From: Lentzea nigeriaca
GTDB taxonomy: Bacteria > Actinomycetota > Actinomycetes > Mycobacteriales > Pseudonocardiaceae
Reading direction: 5' to 3'
NCBI RefSeq assembly: GCF_016907955.1
Contig: NZ_JAFBCX010000006.1
Coordinates: forward strand, 248,001 to 312,000
DNA: 64,000 nt
Shown here: in pieces, positions 43,890 to 52,262 of the stretch
Position numbering within the stretch: position 1 is the stretch's first letter
How the letters are laid out: the number at the start of each line of letters is the position of its first letter
The notes under the pieces: model-generated
Told to the model about the DNA's origin: nothing
The model's input: the letters and a program-made list of their open reading frames with translations, nothing else
Databases searched by the model: none
Made by a program: the position numbers and the translations under genes

Positions 43890-44726
43890 TCATACCTCCA
43901 GCTCAAGTCGAGCGACGGACTCGAGTACTCGTCTGGTGCGCGCCACCTCGTGCGCGCGGAACACCGCGGCGCCCGCCAACGCCGCGATCGCCGTCGCGAC
44001 GAGGGTTCCCTCGACGCGCTCGTGCAGTTCTACGCCGAGGGTCTCCCCGACGAAGTCCTTGTTGGACAACGCCATCAGCACCGGCCACCCGGTCGCCACC
44101 AGCTCGTCCGTGTGCCGCACCAGCGCCAGGCTGTGCCATGTGTTCTTGCCGAAGTCGTGTGTGGGGTCGATCAGCACGCTCTTGCGCGGCACACCGAGCG
44201 CGACCACCCGCTCGGCGTGCGCGGTCGTCTCCGCGATGACGTCCGCCACGAGGTCCGGATAGCTCACCCTATGCGGGCGCGTCCTGGGTTTCACCCCACC
44301 CGTGTGCGAGCAGACGTAGCCGGCGCCGTACTCCGCGGCGACCTCGGCGAGCCGCGGGTCCGCGCCCGCCCACGTGTCGTTGAGCAGGTCCGCCCCGGCC
44401 TCGCAGGCGAGCCTGCCGACGTCCGCACGCCACGTGTCGCTGCTGATGACGAGGTCGGGGTAGGCATCGCGCACGCGAGCGATGAACGGCACGACGCGGC
44501 GCACTTCCTCGTCGGAGTCGACGAGGTCGCCGGGGCCCGCCTTCACGCCGCCGATGTCGACGATGTCCGCGCCTTCGTCCACCACGCGGTGCACGGCCTC
44601 CATGGCGACGTCCTCGGCGTAGGTGGCGCCCTTGTCGTAGAAGGAGTCCGGGGTGCGGTTGATGATCGCCATCACCAGCGCGCGGTCGCGGACGACGGCC
44701 CGGCCGCGGAACTGGAGCTCGATCAC
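43890..44726 (-). CDS. folP2: Dihydropteroate synthase homologue, FolP2-like
   Basis: 278 residues with a pterin-binding TIM-barrel layout: LVMAIINRTPDSFYDKGATY, DIVDIGGVKAGPGDLVDSDE, ADLLNDTWAGADPRL, VLIDPTHDFGKNTWHSLALV and VLMALSNKDFVGETLG. This pattern, with NRTPDSFYDKG and SNKDFVGE, matches mycobacterial FolP2 rather than the canonical FolP1 form (NVTPDSFSDGG). FolP2 in mycobacteria is reported not to be a functional dihydropteroate synthase, so folate synthesis activity should not be assumed. It lies divergent from the DUF2786 gene and is coupled to the 312-aa hypothetical. Confidence 0.85.
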   Translation of the reverse strand: MIELQFRGRAVVRDRALVMAIINRTPDSFYDKGATYAEDVAMEAVHRVVDEGADIVDIGGVKAGPGDLVDSDEEVRRVVPFIARVRDAYPDLVISSDTWRADVGRLACEAGADLLNDTWAGADPRLAEVAAEYGAGYVCSHTGGVKPRTRPHRVSYPDLVADVIAETTAHAERVVALGVPRKSVLIDPTHDFGKNTWHSLALVRHTDELVATGWPVLMALSNKDFVGETLGVELHERVEGTLVATAIAALAGAAVFRAHEVARTRRVLESVARLELEV

Positions 44727-44788
44727 ATCCCGTGTCTACCAGGTGGTCCCCGGCCTTGGCACATGGCGGACGTCTCATACTGCACGGC

Positions 44789-45826
44789 GTGGAACTGGTT
44801 CAGGCGATCGACGAGCTCTGGCAGCGCGGCTGGCTGCCGTACGACGTTCGCGAGGTGGTGTCGCGTTCGCTCTACGAGACGCACACCTCTCTCACGGTGG
44901 ACGCGATCGCTTTGTCCTGTTCGCCGCATCCCCCGTCGAGAGTGCATCCGCGGTGGCAGCGGCAGCTGGACGAGATCGGTGCCTCCGTGTGGTGGGAGGG
45001 CCCGCTGCTGGAGGCGTGGGCCACGCGTCACATCGAGACCGAGGACTTCGCATCTCGGATAGCTGCGAGGCTGGTGTGGTTCTTCCGCCGGTTGCCTCAG
45101 TTGCCGCGCATCCTGCCGTTGCCCGGTGACGCGTTGATGTCGGCCGTGCGCGCGGGCGTCGACCCGAAGGTGCTCAACAGGGTGCGCGCGCTGCTCGCGA
45201 AGGCCGAGTCGACGTCGTTCCCCGAGGAAGCGGAGGCGCTCTCGGCGAAGGCCCAGCAGCTGATGAACCGGCACGCGCTCGAACGGGCGATGCTCGACGC
45301 GGACCTGCCGCCGCTGGCGACGTCGCGGCGGATGTGGCTGGACAAGAACTACTTCAAGGAGAAGTCACGGCTCGTGTACGTGGTGTCGCGGGCGTTCCGG
45401 TCGCGTTCCGTGGCTTCTGACGCCTTCGGGTTCGTCACGCTGGTGGGCGACGAGGTGGACCTGGAGAGCGTGGAGCTCCTGTCGACGTCGCTGCTCGTGC
45501 AGGCGACGCGGGCGATGGTGGCGATCGGCGGGCAGGCGAGGAAGGGCAGCGAGGCGCGCTCGCGGCCGTTCCGGAAGTCGTTCCTGACGGCCTACGCGAC
45601 GCGGATCGGCGAGCGGCTGCGGGAGGCGCCTGCCGTTTCCGACGAGCGGCTGCTGCCGGTGCTGGCCAGCCGGCGGCAGGCCGTGGACACGTTGTTCAAC
45701 GAGATGTTCACTCGGACGAGGACCTCGAGCGTGACGGTCGGGTCGGCAGCCGGGTGGCGTGCGGGGCGTGTCGCGGCGGACTTGGCCGACATCGGGACCG
45801 GACGGAACTCCGTGACTTCCGGCTAA
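44789..45826 (+). CDS. DUF2786 domain protein
   Basis: A DUF2786 block is clear at about residues 125-165: VLNRVRALLAKAESTSFPEE, then AEALSAKAQQLMNRHALE. It is followed by a longer C-terminal alpha/beta region (MWLDKNYFKEKSRLVYVVSR, FVTLVGDEVDLESVELL, RKSFLTAYATRIGERL). The N-terminal 120 residues are specific to actinomycete homologues. Function is unknown. The family is often found near mobile elements or metalloprotease-like proteins, but no HExxH motif is present. GTG 44789 is the first start that avoids running into the folP promoter region; no strong ribosome site was seen. Confidence 0.75.
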   Translation: MELVQAIDELWQRGWLPYDVREVVSRSLYETHTSLTVDAIALSCSPHPPSRVHPRWQRQLDEIGASVWWEGPLLEAWATRHIETEDFASRIAARLVWFFRRLPQLPRILPLPGDALMSAVRAGVDPKVLNRVRALLAKAESTSFPEEAEALSAKAQQLMNRHALERAMLDADLPPLATSRRMWLDKNYFKEKSRLVYVVSRAFRSRSVASDAFGFVTLVGDEVDLESVELLSTSLLVQATRAMVAIGGQARKGSEARSRPFRKSFLTAYATRIGERLREAPAVSDERLLPVLASRRQAVDTLFNEMFTRTRTSSVTVGSAAGWRAGRVAADLADIGTGRNSVTSG

Positions 45827-45866
45827 GCTGGCGCCGCCGCCCCGCGACCTAGGGTGGTGCACGTCT

Positions 45867-47102
45867 TTGTTCGGGAAGTCTCTTGCCGTTGCCGCGGTGC
45901 TCGCGGTGGCCTGCGCGTCCTCTGCTTCCGCCTCGTTCTCGCTGCTCAGACCACTGACACGGGGCAACGGTGATTCCACGACGCCGGTCATCAGCGCCGA
46001 TGGGCACTATGTCGCGTTCCCCTCTCTCGCGTCGAACCTCGTGCACGGGGATCGCAACGGCGTGTCCGACATCTTCGTGAAGGATCTGCGCACCGGTGTC
46101 GTGCGGTCGGCGTCGCGTGGTGGTGACGGGCCGTCGTTCGATCCGCCCGCGCTGAGTGCGGACGGGCGGTTCGTGGCGTTCGTGTCATCCGCGTCGAATC
46201 TGGTCGCCGGTGACACCAACGGCGTTGACGACGTGTTCGTGACCGACATGCGCACTGGGCGGGTGGAGCGCGTCAGTGGCGGTGATGGTCCCGCGTTCGG
46301 TAGCCCGGCCATCAGCGCTGATGGACGTTATGTGGCGTTCCGGTCCGAGGCGTCCACGTTGGTGGAGGGGGACACCAACGGCGTGGCGGACGTGTTTCTG
46401 GCCGACCGGACATCAGGTGTGGTGAGGCGGATCAGCACATCGGCTTCGGGCGCGCAGGGCGACAAGCTGGTGCACCACGGGCTCGCGATGAGCGCCGACG
46501 GGAGGCTCGTCGTTTTCCCTTCCGCCGCAACGAACCTGGTGCCGGACGACACGAACGGGAGCGCGGACATGTTCGTGAAGGACGTCGTTTCCGGTGCCGT
46601 GGAACGGGTCAACGTGTCTGCTGATGGTGCGCAGACGTCCTCTTACACGCTGATGCCCGCTATCACGCCGGATGGCTCGCGTGTGTTGTTCGTGGCTTGG
46701 GGCGACACGCTGGTGCCCGGTGACACCGAGGACACGCCGGACATCTTCCTGAAGGACTTGCGCACCAAGGCGATCACGCGCGTGAACACGCGTCCTGACG
46801 GGACGGTGTCGGACGCGCAGCCGTACCAGCCGTCGGTGAGCGCGGACGGCCGCTTCGTCGTGTTCTCGTCGCTGGCGTCGAATCTGGTTCCGCGCGACAC
46901 CAACAACGTGGACGACGTGTTCCTGAAGGATATGCGCACGGGTTCGATGACGCGCCTGAGCGAGCGTTTCGGCAAACAGGGCAACGACTTCTCGCTGGCA
47001 CCGACGATCAGCGCCGACGGCCGCTCGGTGGTGTTCTCGTCGAAGGCCACGAACCTGACCCCCACCCCTTCGAGTGAACTCCTCCTTCACAACCGCATCT
47101 GA
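45867..47102 (+). CDS. Secreted TolB-like beta-propeller (PD40 repeats)
   Basis: A typical signal peptide (SLAVAAVLAVACASSASAS) is followed by about seven imperfect repeats of ISADGRYVAFxSxAS, then GDTNGVxDVFVxDxxTG, each about 50 residues. This is the PD40/TolB beta-propeller pattern. The protein is therefore exported and probably folds as a single propeller binding protein or carbohydrate. The start codon is TTG with AGGGTGG upstream; a conventional start closer in is absent. No catalytic domain is attached. It stands alone, with intergenic DNA on both sides. Confidence 0.8.
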   Translation: MFGKSLAVAAVLAVACASSASASFSLLRPLTRGNGDSTTPVISADGHYVAFPSLASNLVHGDRNGVSDIFVKDLRTGVVRSASRGGDGPSFDPPALSADGRFVAFVSSASNLVAGDTNGVDDVFVTDMRTGRVERVSGGDGPAFGSPAISADGRYVAFRSEASTLVEGDTNGVADVFLADRTSGVVRRISTSASGAQGDKLVHHGLAMSADGRLVVFPSAATNLVPDDTNGSADMFVKDVVSGAVERVNVSADGAQTSSYTLMPAITPDGSRVLFVAWGDTLVPGDTEDTPDIFLKDLRTKAITRVNTRPDGTVSDAQPYQPSVSADGRFVVFSSLASNLVPRDTNNVDDVFLKDMRTGSMTRLSERFGKQGNDFSLAPTISADGRSVVFSSKATNLTPTPSSELLLHNRI

Positions 47103-47152
47103 AGGCACCTCCCCGCGAAAAACCGTCAGACCCCCTCCCTAACGTCCACCCC

Positions 47153-47635
47153 ATGACATCCACCTACCGCAACGAGATCAAGCTCGGCGAGGTCAACTAC
47201 CGGCTGAGCGCGACGACGGACTCCGCGGAGTCCCTGACGCTGGAACTGCTGGGAGTGCTCGACTCGGGAGAGGTGATCGCGGACGGCCGCCTTCGACTGC
47301 CGGTCGAGGGCGGCGCCACGGTCGGCAAGCTCCTGTCACGCGTCCTGGGCGCCCACACGCGCCTGCGTGGCCGCGCGTCCCGCTACGCCAACGCCAACCA
47401 GCCCTGGACCGACTCCCTCGACGCCGCCCTGCGCACCACCTGGCTCACCCCGACCGACATCCCGGCCCAAACGCTGATCAGGTCCATCGCCGACGACATG
47501 CAACGCTCCCCCACGGCCATCCGGGCCCGCCTGGCCCGCGTGGGCTGCGACCCGGACATCCCGGGCCGCGAACTCTCCGCCGCGGCCGCCACCCTGCTGG
47601 GGCCGATGTCAGGGACCACTCAGGGAAAGACCTGA
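47153..47635 (+). CDS. Hypothetical protein, 160 aa, possible C-terminal HTH
   Basis: The N-terminal part (EIKLGEVNYRLSATTDSAES, VIADGRLRLPVEGGATVGKL) looks beta-rich. The C-terminal part contains an HTH-like sequence, SIADDMQRSPTAIRARLARV. No family was recognised. The ATG lies 50 bp after the propeller gene with little sign of a ribosome site, and the GC-rich third positions are normal for this genome. It could be a small DNA-binding protein. Confidence 0.6.
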   Translation: MTSTYRNEIKLGEVNYRLSATTDSAESLTLELLGVLDSGEVIADGRLRLPVEGGATVGKLLSRVLGAHTRLRGRASRYANANQPWTDSLDAALRTTWLTPTDIPAQTLIRSIADDMQRSPTAIRARLARVGCDPDIPGRELSAAAATLLGPMSGTTQGKT

Positions 47636-47698
47636 TTCGCCCCGCTCCGTCCGGGCGGACCCTGGAGCCGTAAGCACCATGAGTCTCAGGGGGTAACA

Positions 47699-47971
47699 GT
47701 GGAAATCAGCGGCTTGTTCACCGCACTGCTCTTCGGAGCCGTCATCGGCGGTCTGGGCCGCCTGGTGGTCCCCGGCAGGCAACACGTCTCGCTGCTGGCC
47801 ACCATCGTGGTAGGCATCGTCGCCGCCCTGCTGGGCACCGCGGCGGCCACGGTCCTGGGCGTCGCCGACACCCCGGGAATCGACTGGATCGAGCTGGCCC
47901 TCCAGGTAGGCCTCGCCGGCGCCGGCGTGACCATCCTGGCCAACCGCTCGAAGCCCAAACTCCCCCACTGA
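47699..47971 (+). CDS. GlsB/YeaQ/YmgE-type small membrane protein
   Basis: 90 residues with three hydrophobic helices: SGLFTALLFGAVIGGLGRLV, LLATIVVGIVAALLGTAAAT and IELALQVGLAGAGVTILAN. The IGGLGRLVVPGRQ motif after helix 1 is characteristic of the GlsB/YeaQ/YmgE (transglycosylase-associated) stress-response family. The precise role is unknown. GTG 47699 follows a GGGGG ribosome site. Confidence 0.85.
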   Translation: MEISGLFTALLFGAVIGGLGRLVVPGRQHVSLLATIVVGIVAALLGTAAATVLGVADTPGIDWIELALQVGLAGAGVTILANRSKPKLPH

Positions 47972-48443
47972 CCCCATCCGGACACGGGCGGCCACGCCGC
48001 CCGCCACCCATCACCCACCGGCCGACAGACCCGAGCCGCCGTGCCCTCCGCCGCCTCGACGCGCGGACCGCACCGCTCCCCAACGGGTCCTCGGCCCTCA
48101 ACCCGGCCACCGGACCAAGTCGCGCTGCCTCCGCCACGACGCCGCGCCCGGATCGCACCGCGCCAACCGGTCCTCGGGCCGGGACGCGACCACCGGACCC
48201 GAGCTACCGTGCCGCCCGCCGCTCAACGCGCCCGGACCGCACCGCGAACAACGGGCCACCGGCCCTGCCACCAAGATCCGAGGCGCATTGTTCTCACAAC
48301 ACGCAGACTCGCCGCACTTCCCGCTCCACCAAGCCCACGACCGTGGCGCGCCGACGATCCCAGGAAGGCTCGGCGCCACCGGGTGACTGAACGCCGCCAG
48401 GCCGTCCTGGAGGCATCCGTCCCTCGGCGGGTCCCGCGAACTT
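47972..48443. other. 472-bp intergenic region
   Basis: No supported gene lies between the small membrane protein and the SWIM-finger gene, which end facing each other. Open frames here are proline/arginine-rich and patternless. The middle of the region is built of three imperfect direct repeats (listed separately). No terminator hairpin of useful length was seen. Confidence 0.6.
48029..48262. repeat. Three imperfect direct repeats of about 83 bp
   Basis: Units at 48029-48113, 48114-48196 and 48197-48262 (shortened) share the internal order CGGACCGCACCG, then AACGGG or AACCGG, and end CCACCGG. Units 1 and 3 begin ACCCGAGC and unit 2 begins ACCAAGTC. Divergence between copies is considerable, so the array is old or under little constraint. 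Confidence 0.6.
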
Positions 48444-49265
48444 CTAGTCGGTCGGCTTCAGCGCCTGGTACGCCGGCCGCAGCAGGTCGACGAGGTTCGA
48501 GCGGCCCACGGTGATCGGTACGCCGTCGAGCTGGTCGAGCACCGCGTCCACGCGCACCACCGCGGTGGGGTCGCCGAGGTTGAGGCTCGTCGCGGTCTGC
48601 TTCTGCCAGAACGTGTCGAGGCACTTGGTCAGCGGCGGAGCTTCGTCGCGCACGATCGCCGAACGGGTGGCGCCGCGCAGCGTGCGGAGGCGTTCGAGCA
48701 GGTCCTCGCGACTGCGGCCGCGCCAGGCGAAGATCTCGAACGGGTCGTTGTCGAACGACTCGGCGAGCAGGTAGCAGGTGGCGGCGAGGTGTTTGCACGG
48801 CACCTCCCAGTCCGGGCAGGTGCAGTCCATCGTCAGTTCACGGGAGGTGGCCGGGAAGAGTTGCAGGCCCAGGGAGGCGAACAGGGTCTCGATGTCGGGT
48901 GGCATCTCGCCCGCGAGCAGCTTGGCCGCGTACAGGGCCTGGCCTGCCAGGGCGTGTTCGATGCGCTGCCATTCCGGGGTGGTGAAGGCCTTGATGGCGA
49001 TGCGCACCTTGTACGGCGTGGGGCGTGAGCCCTGCACCAGCGCGATGACCATGCTCGTGGACAACGACAACGAGAGCACCTGGCCCTGGCGCGCGTAGTT
49101 GCGGCCTCTGGTCAGGCGGCCGCCCATGCCGAACGACTCGAGCACGTCGATGAAACGGCGTGACCACCAGGTGGCGCCGATGTCGCCGCGTTTGCTGCGG
49201 GCCTTGAGGCCGTTGTCGACCTTGATGGTCTTGCCGTAGCGAGGGCCGGTCCAGTGTTCACTCAC
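48444..49265 (-). CDS. SWIM zinc-finger protein, partner of SNF2 helicase
   Basis: 273 residues with a SWIM zinc-binding motif CTCPDWEVPCKHLAA in the middle (about residues 147-161). N-terminal landmarks are WWSRRFIDVLESFGMGGRLT and YARQGQVLSLSLS, and residues near PYKVRIAIKAF fit the family that accompanies SNF2 helicases in actinomycetes. It probably targets the helicase to DNA or protein partners. The GTG overlaps the helicase stop by 8 bp (GTGAGTGA), so the two are produced together. It is located after the helicase in transcription order. Confidence 0.85.
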   Translation of the reverse strand: MSEHWTGPRYGKTIKVDNGLKARSKRGDIGATWWSRRFIDVLESFGMGGRLTRGRNYARQGQVLSLSLSTSMVIALVQGSRPTPYKVRIAIKAFTTPEWQRIEHALAGQALYAAKLLAGEMPPDIETLFASLGLQLFPATSRELTMDCTCPDWEVPCKHLAATCYLLAESFDNDPFEIFAWRGRSREDLLERLRTLRGATRSAIVRDEAPPLTKCLDTFWQKQTATSLNLGDPTAVVRVDAVLDQLDGVPITVGRSNLVDLLRPAYQALKPTD

Positions 49266-52233
49266 CGACGGCCTCCCCGGAGAGCGTCAGGAGGTCGCGC
49301 AGCTGGGCTGTCGACAGTTCGGTGAGCCAGTTCTCGCCGGCGCCGACCACGAGCTGGGCCAGTGCGCGCTTCTCTTCGATCATGGTGTCGATGCGTTCTT
49401 CGAGCGTGCCGATGCAGACGAACTTGCGCACCTGCACGTTGCGGCGCTGGCCGATGCGGAACGCGCGGTCGGTCGCCTGGTCCTCGACCGCCGGGTTCCA
49501 CCAGCGGTCGAGGTGGATCACGTGGTTGGCGGCGGTCAGGTTGAGGCCTGTGCCGCCCGCCTTCAACGACAACAGGAACAGGGAGGGGCCACGCGAGTCC
49601 TGGAAGCGTTCGACCATGCGGTCGCGGGTCGCCTTGTTCGTGCCGCCGTGCAGGAACATCACCTCGGTGTCGAAGCGCGCCGCCAGATACGGCACGAGCA
49701 TGCTGCCGAACTCGGTGAACTGCGTGAAGCACAAGGCCTTGTCGCCCTCGGCGAGCACTTCCTCGAGCACCTCCTCGAGGCGCGCGAGCTTGCCGGAGCG
49801 GCCGGCGACGCGCGAGCCGTCGCCGAGGAAGTGCGCGGGATGGTTGCAGACCTGCTTGAGCTTCGACATCGTCGCGAGCACGAGGCCCTTGCGCGCGATG
49901 CCCTCGGACTCCTCGATCTTCTCCAGCATGTCGTTGACGACGGCCTGGTAGAGCGAGGCCTGCTCGGTGGTGAGGTTGCACAGCTGGCGCATCTCGACCT
50001 TGTCCGGCAGGTCGCTGATGATGCGCGGGTCGGTCTTCACGCGGCGCAGCACGAACGGGTTCGTGATCTTGCGCAGGCGGGCGGCGGCGTCCTGGTCGTT
50101 GTGGCGTTCGACCGGGACGGCGAAGCGGGCGCGGAACGTGTTGATGGTGCCGAGCACGCCGGGGTTGGCGAAGTCCATGATCGACCACAGCTCGGCCAGC
50201 CGGTTCTCCACGGGCGTGCCGGTCAGCGCGACGCGGTGGCGTGCCTTGAGCCTGCGCACCGCCTGGGACTGGCGGGTGGCGCTGTTCTTGATGTTCTGCG
50301 CCTCGTCGAGCACCACGCGGTCCCAGGTGAGGTCGCCGAGCGCGTCGGCGTCGCGGGCGGCCAGCGCGTAGGTAGTCAGCACCAGGTCGTGGCTCTCCAC
50401 CGCCTCTCGCAGCGCGTCGCCGTCCAGGCGGTCCGCGCCGTGGTGCACGTGCACCGAGAGTTCCGGGGTGAACCGGGCGGCTTCGCGCTGCCAGTTGCCG
50501 ACTACCGACATCGGGCAGATCAGCAACGTCGGCGGCCGCTTGCCGTGAGCACGGTTCAGCGCTTCGAGCGCCAGCAGCTGAACGGTCTTGCCGAGGCCCA
50601 TGTCGTCCGCGAGGCACGCGCCCAGGCCGATCTTGTCGAGGAACGCGAGCCACGCGAGACCTCGCTGCTGGTACGGGCGCAGCAGCGCACCGAAGCTCGA
50701 CGGCGGCTCGACGGGTTGGATCTGCTCGTCCGCCTTGCCGGACAACAGGTCCCCGAGCCAGCCGTCGGCCTCGACGGAGGTCAGCGGCAGCGGCAGACTC
50801 TCGTCCTCCTCGGTCAGTCCACTGTGGAGCATCACCTCGGCGGCGGTCATCCGGCCGCCGCCGCGCTTGAGGAACGCGAGCCCCGCGGCGAGGCGCTTCT
50901 GGTCGACCTGCACCCACTGGCCGCGCACTTTCACCAGCGGCACCTTCGCCCTGGCGAGCTCGGCCAGCTCGGCGTCGGTGAGCGTGTCCTCACCGAGTGC
51001 GAGCTCCCACTTGTAGTCCACAATGGACTTCAGGCCGATCTCGCTCTCCTTGGCGACGGTTCCTGCCGTGCCGCGGCTCTTCGCCGTGAGCTTCAGGCCG
51101 AGCCGCACCCGCTGCTGCCACCACGACGGCAGCAGCACGCCGAACCCCGCCTGCGCCAGCACGGGCGCCGCCGTCAGGAACCGGTACGCACCCTCGGCGT
51201 CGACCTCCATCTCGGCCGGGTGCGAGCCGCGCAACGCCTCGTCGAGGTCGGGGTGCAGCCTGCTCGCACGCCCTAGGTCGGCCAGCAGGTGCTCCTGCGG
51301 TGCCGGGATCCAGCGCCGCAGCACGCTGTCGTCCGCGAACCACACCTGATGAGCCGGCACCAGCACGCTCGGCTCGTCGACGGCCTGGAGCAGGAACTCG
51401 ACCGCCCACTCGTCCTCGTCGCGCTGCTCGGGCGAGCGCAACCGGAAGCACGTACGCACCGGGCTCTCGTTGCCCGCGCTGTCCCTCCACCGGTCTAGCT
51501 GTTCACGCAGCTCGTAGAGCTCGACCGGGTCCGCGTCGAACACGGGCTCCCCGGTGAGCGCGGCGAGCCAGGCCTCCGCGGTCGTCGCACGGCCGCGGCG
51601 TTTCGGCGCGAGATCCAGGCCGGCCAACCGGCTTCTGACCTGCTCGTCGACGGCGGTCGTGAGCGCCGCGCGCACCAGTTCGGCCGGGTCGCTGACGATC
51701 TCCTCGCACCGGCAGGCGGGCGGCATCGCGGCCTGCAGCGCCGCGAACCGCGCCGAGTCCGTGCCCGACAGCACCGGCACCCACCGCGCGACGGCCTGGT
51801 CCGGGGCCACCGACGGCAGCACACGGCCGCGGTCGACGAGATCGGCGGCGAACCCGGCCACGTCGAACACGAACCGCGCCGAGTCGCTCAGCCGCACCTC
51901 GCCGCCGGGCTCCGGCCTGGCCGTCAGCCGGATCGTGGGCACTCCCCACTGCCGCAGCCCGACCTTGCCGCGCTGCGCCCGCCCCGCCGCCAACGGGTCG
52001 CGCACCAGCTCAGGCGACGCCATCGGCCCGGAGGAGAACGACGGCAGCAGCAACGCCCGCGTGGTCGTCTTGAGCGCTTCCTGCCCGAGCGCGACGGCCA
52101 GGGACTCGGCCGTCGCCGCGAACGGGTGCGGCGCATCCCGCCGCGTGCTCTCACTGCGAGCGGGCAGCCCGGAGTCCTCCGCCCACAGCGCGAGGACGCC
52201 GTCGGTCGTGCACAGACCATGCAGTACGAGCAC
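49258..52233 (-). CDS. SNF2-family DEAD/DEAH ATPase (RapA/HepA-like)
   Basis: 991 residues. The N-terminal 450 or so form an SNF2-associated region (DUF3670-like, ending WKLGLKLTAKSRG-type motifs). The motor then has LADDMGLGKTVQLLALEAL (Walker A near residue 545), VVLDEAQNIKN (about 640), LTGTPVENRLAELWSIMDFA, FTQFTEFGSMLVPYL and QATDRAFRIGQRR. The full set of SNF2 motifs is intact. Such proteins translocate on DNA to remodel protein complexes; in bacteria they act in transcription recycling or DNA repair, and some act in phage defence. It is operonic with the SWIM protein and divergent from the lyase gene, 29 bp apart. Confidence 0.93.
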   Translation of the reverse strand: MLVLHGLCTTDGVLALWAEDSGLPARSESTRRDAPHPFAATAESLAVALGQEALKTTTRALLLPSFSSGPMASPELVRDPLAAGRAQRGKVGLRQWGVPTIRLTARPEPGGEVRLSDSARFVFDVAGFAADLVDRGRVLPSVAPDQAVARWVPVLSGTDSARFAALQAAMPPACRCEEIVSDPAELVRAALTTAVDEQVRSRLAGLDLAPKRRGRATTAEAWLAALTGEPVFDADPVELYELREQLDRWRDSAGNESPVRTCFRLRSPEQRDEDEWAVEFLLQAVDEPSVLVPAHQVWFADDSVLRRWIPAPQEHLLADLGRASRLHPDLDEALRGSHPAEMEVDAEGAYRFLTAAPVLAQAGFGVLLPSWWQQRVRLGLKLTAKSRGTAGTVAKESEIGLKSIVDYKWELALGEDTLTDAELAELARAKVPLVKVRGQWVQVDQKRLAAGLAFLKRGGGRMTAAEVMLHSGLTEEDESLPLPLTSVEADGWLGDLLSGKADEQIQPVEPPSSFGALLRPYQQRGLAWLAFLDKIGLGACLADDMGLGKTVQLLALEALNRAHGKRPPTLLICPMSVVGNWQREAARFTPELSVHVHHGADRLDGDALREAVESHDLVLTTYALAARDADALGDLTWDRVVLDEAQNIKNSATRQSQAVRRLKARHRVALTGTPVENRLAELWSIMDFANPGVLGTINTFRARFAVPVERHNDQDAAARLRKITNPFVLRRVKTDPRIISDLPDKVEMRQLCNLTTEQASLYQAVVNDMLEKIEESEGIARKGLVLATMSKLKQVCNHPAHFLGDGSRVAGRSGKLARLEEVLEEVLAEGDKALCFTQFTEFGSMLVPYLAARFDTEVMFLHGGTNKATRDRMVERFQDSRGPSLFLLSLKAGGTGLNLTAANHVIHLDRWWNPAVEDQATDRAFRIGQRRNVQVRKFVCIGTLEERIDTMIEEKRALAQLVVGAGENWLTELSTAQLRDLLTLSGEAVGE

Positions 52234-52262
52234 CCCAGAACCCTATGTGCTCACATTGCGCC

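Noticed and set aside
48223..48798. Minus-strand gene extending into the intergenic repeat region
   Set aside because: Arginine/proline-rich frame overlapping the SWIM gene in another phase; no start signal or family match.
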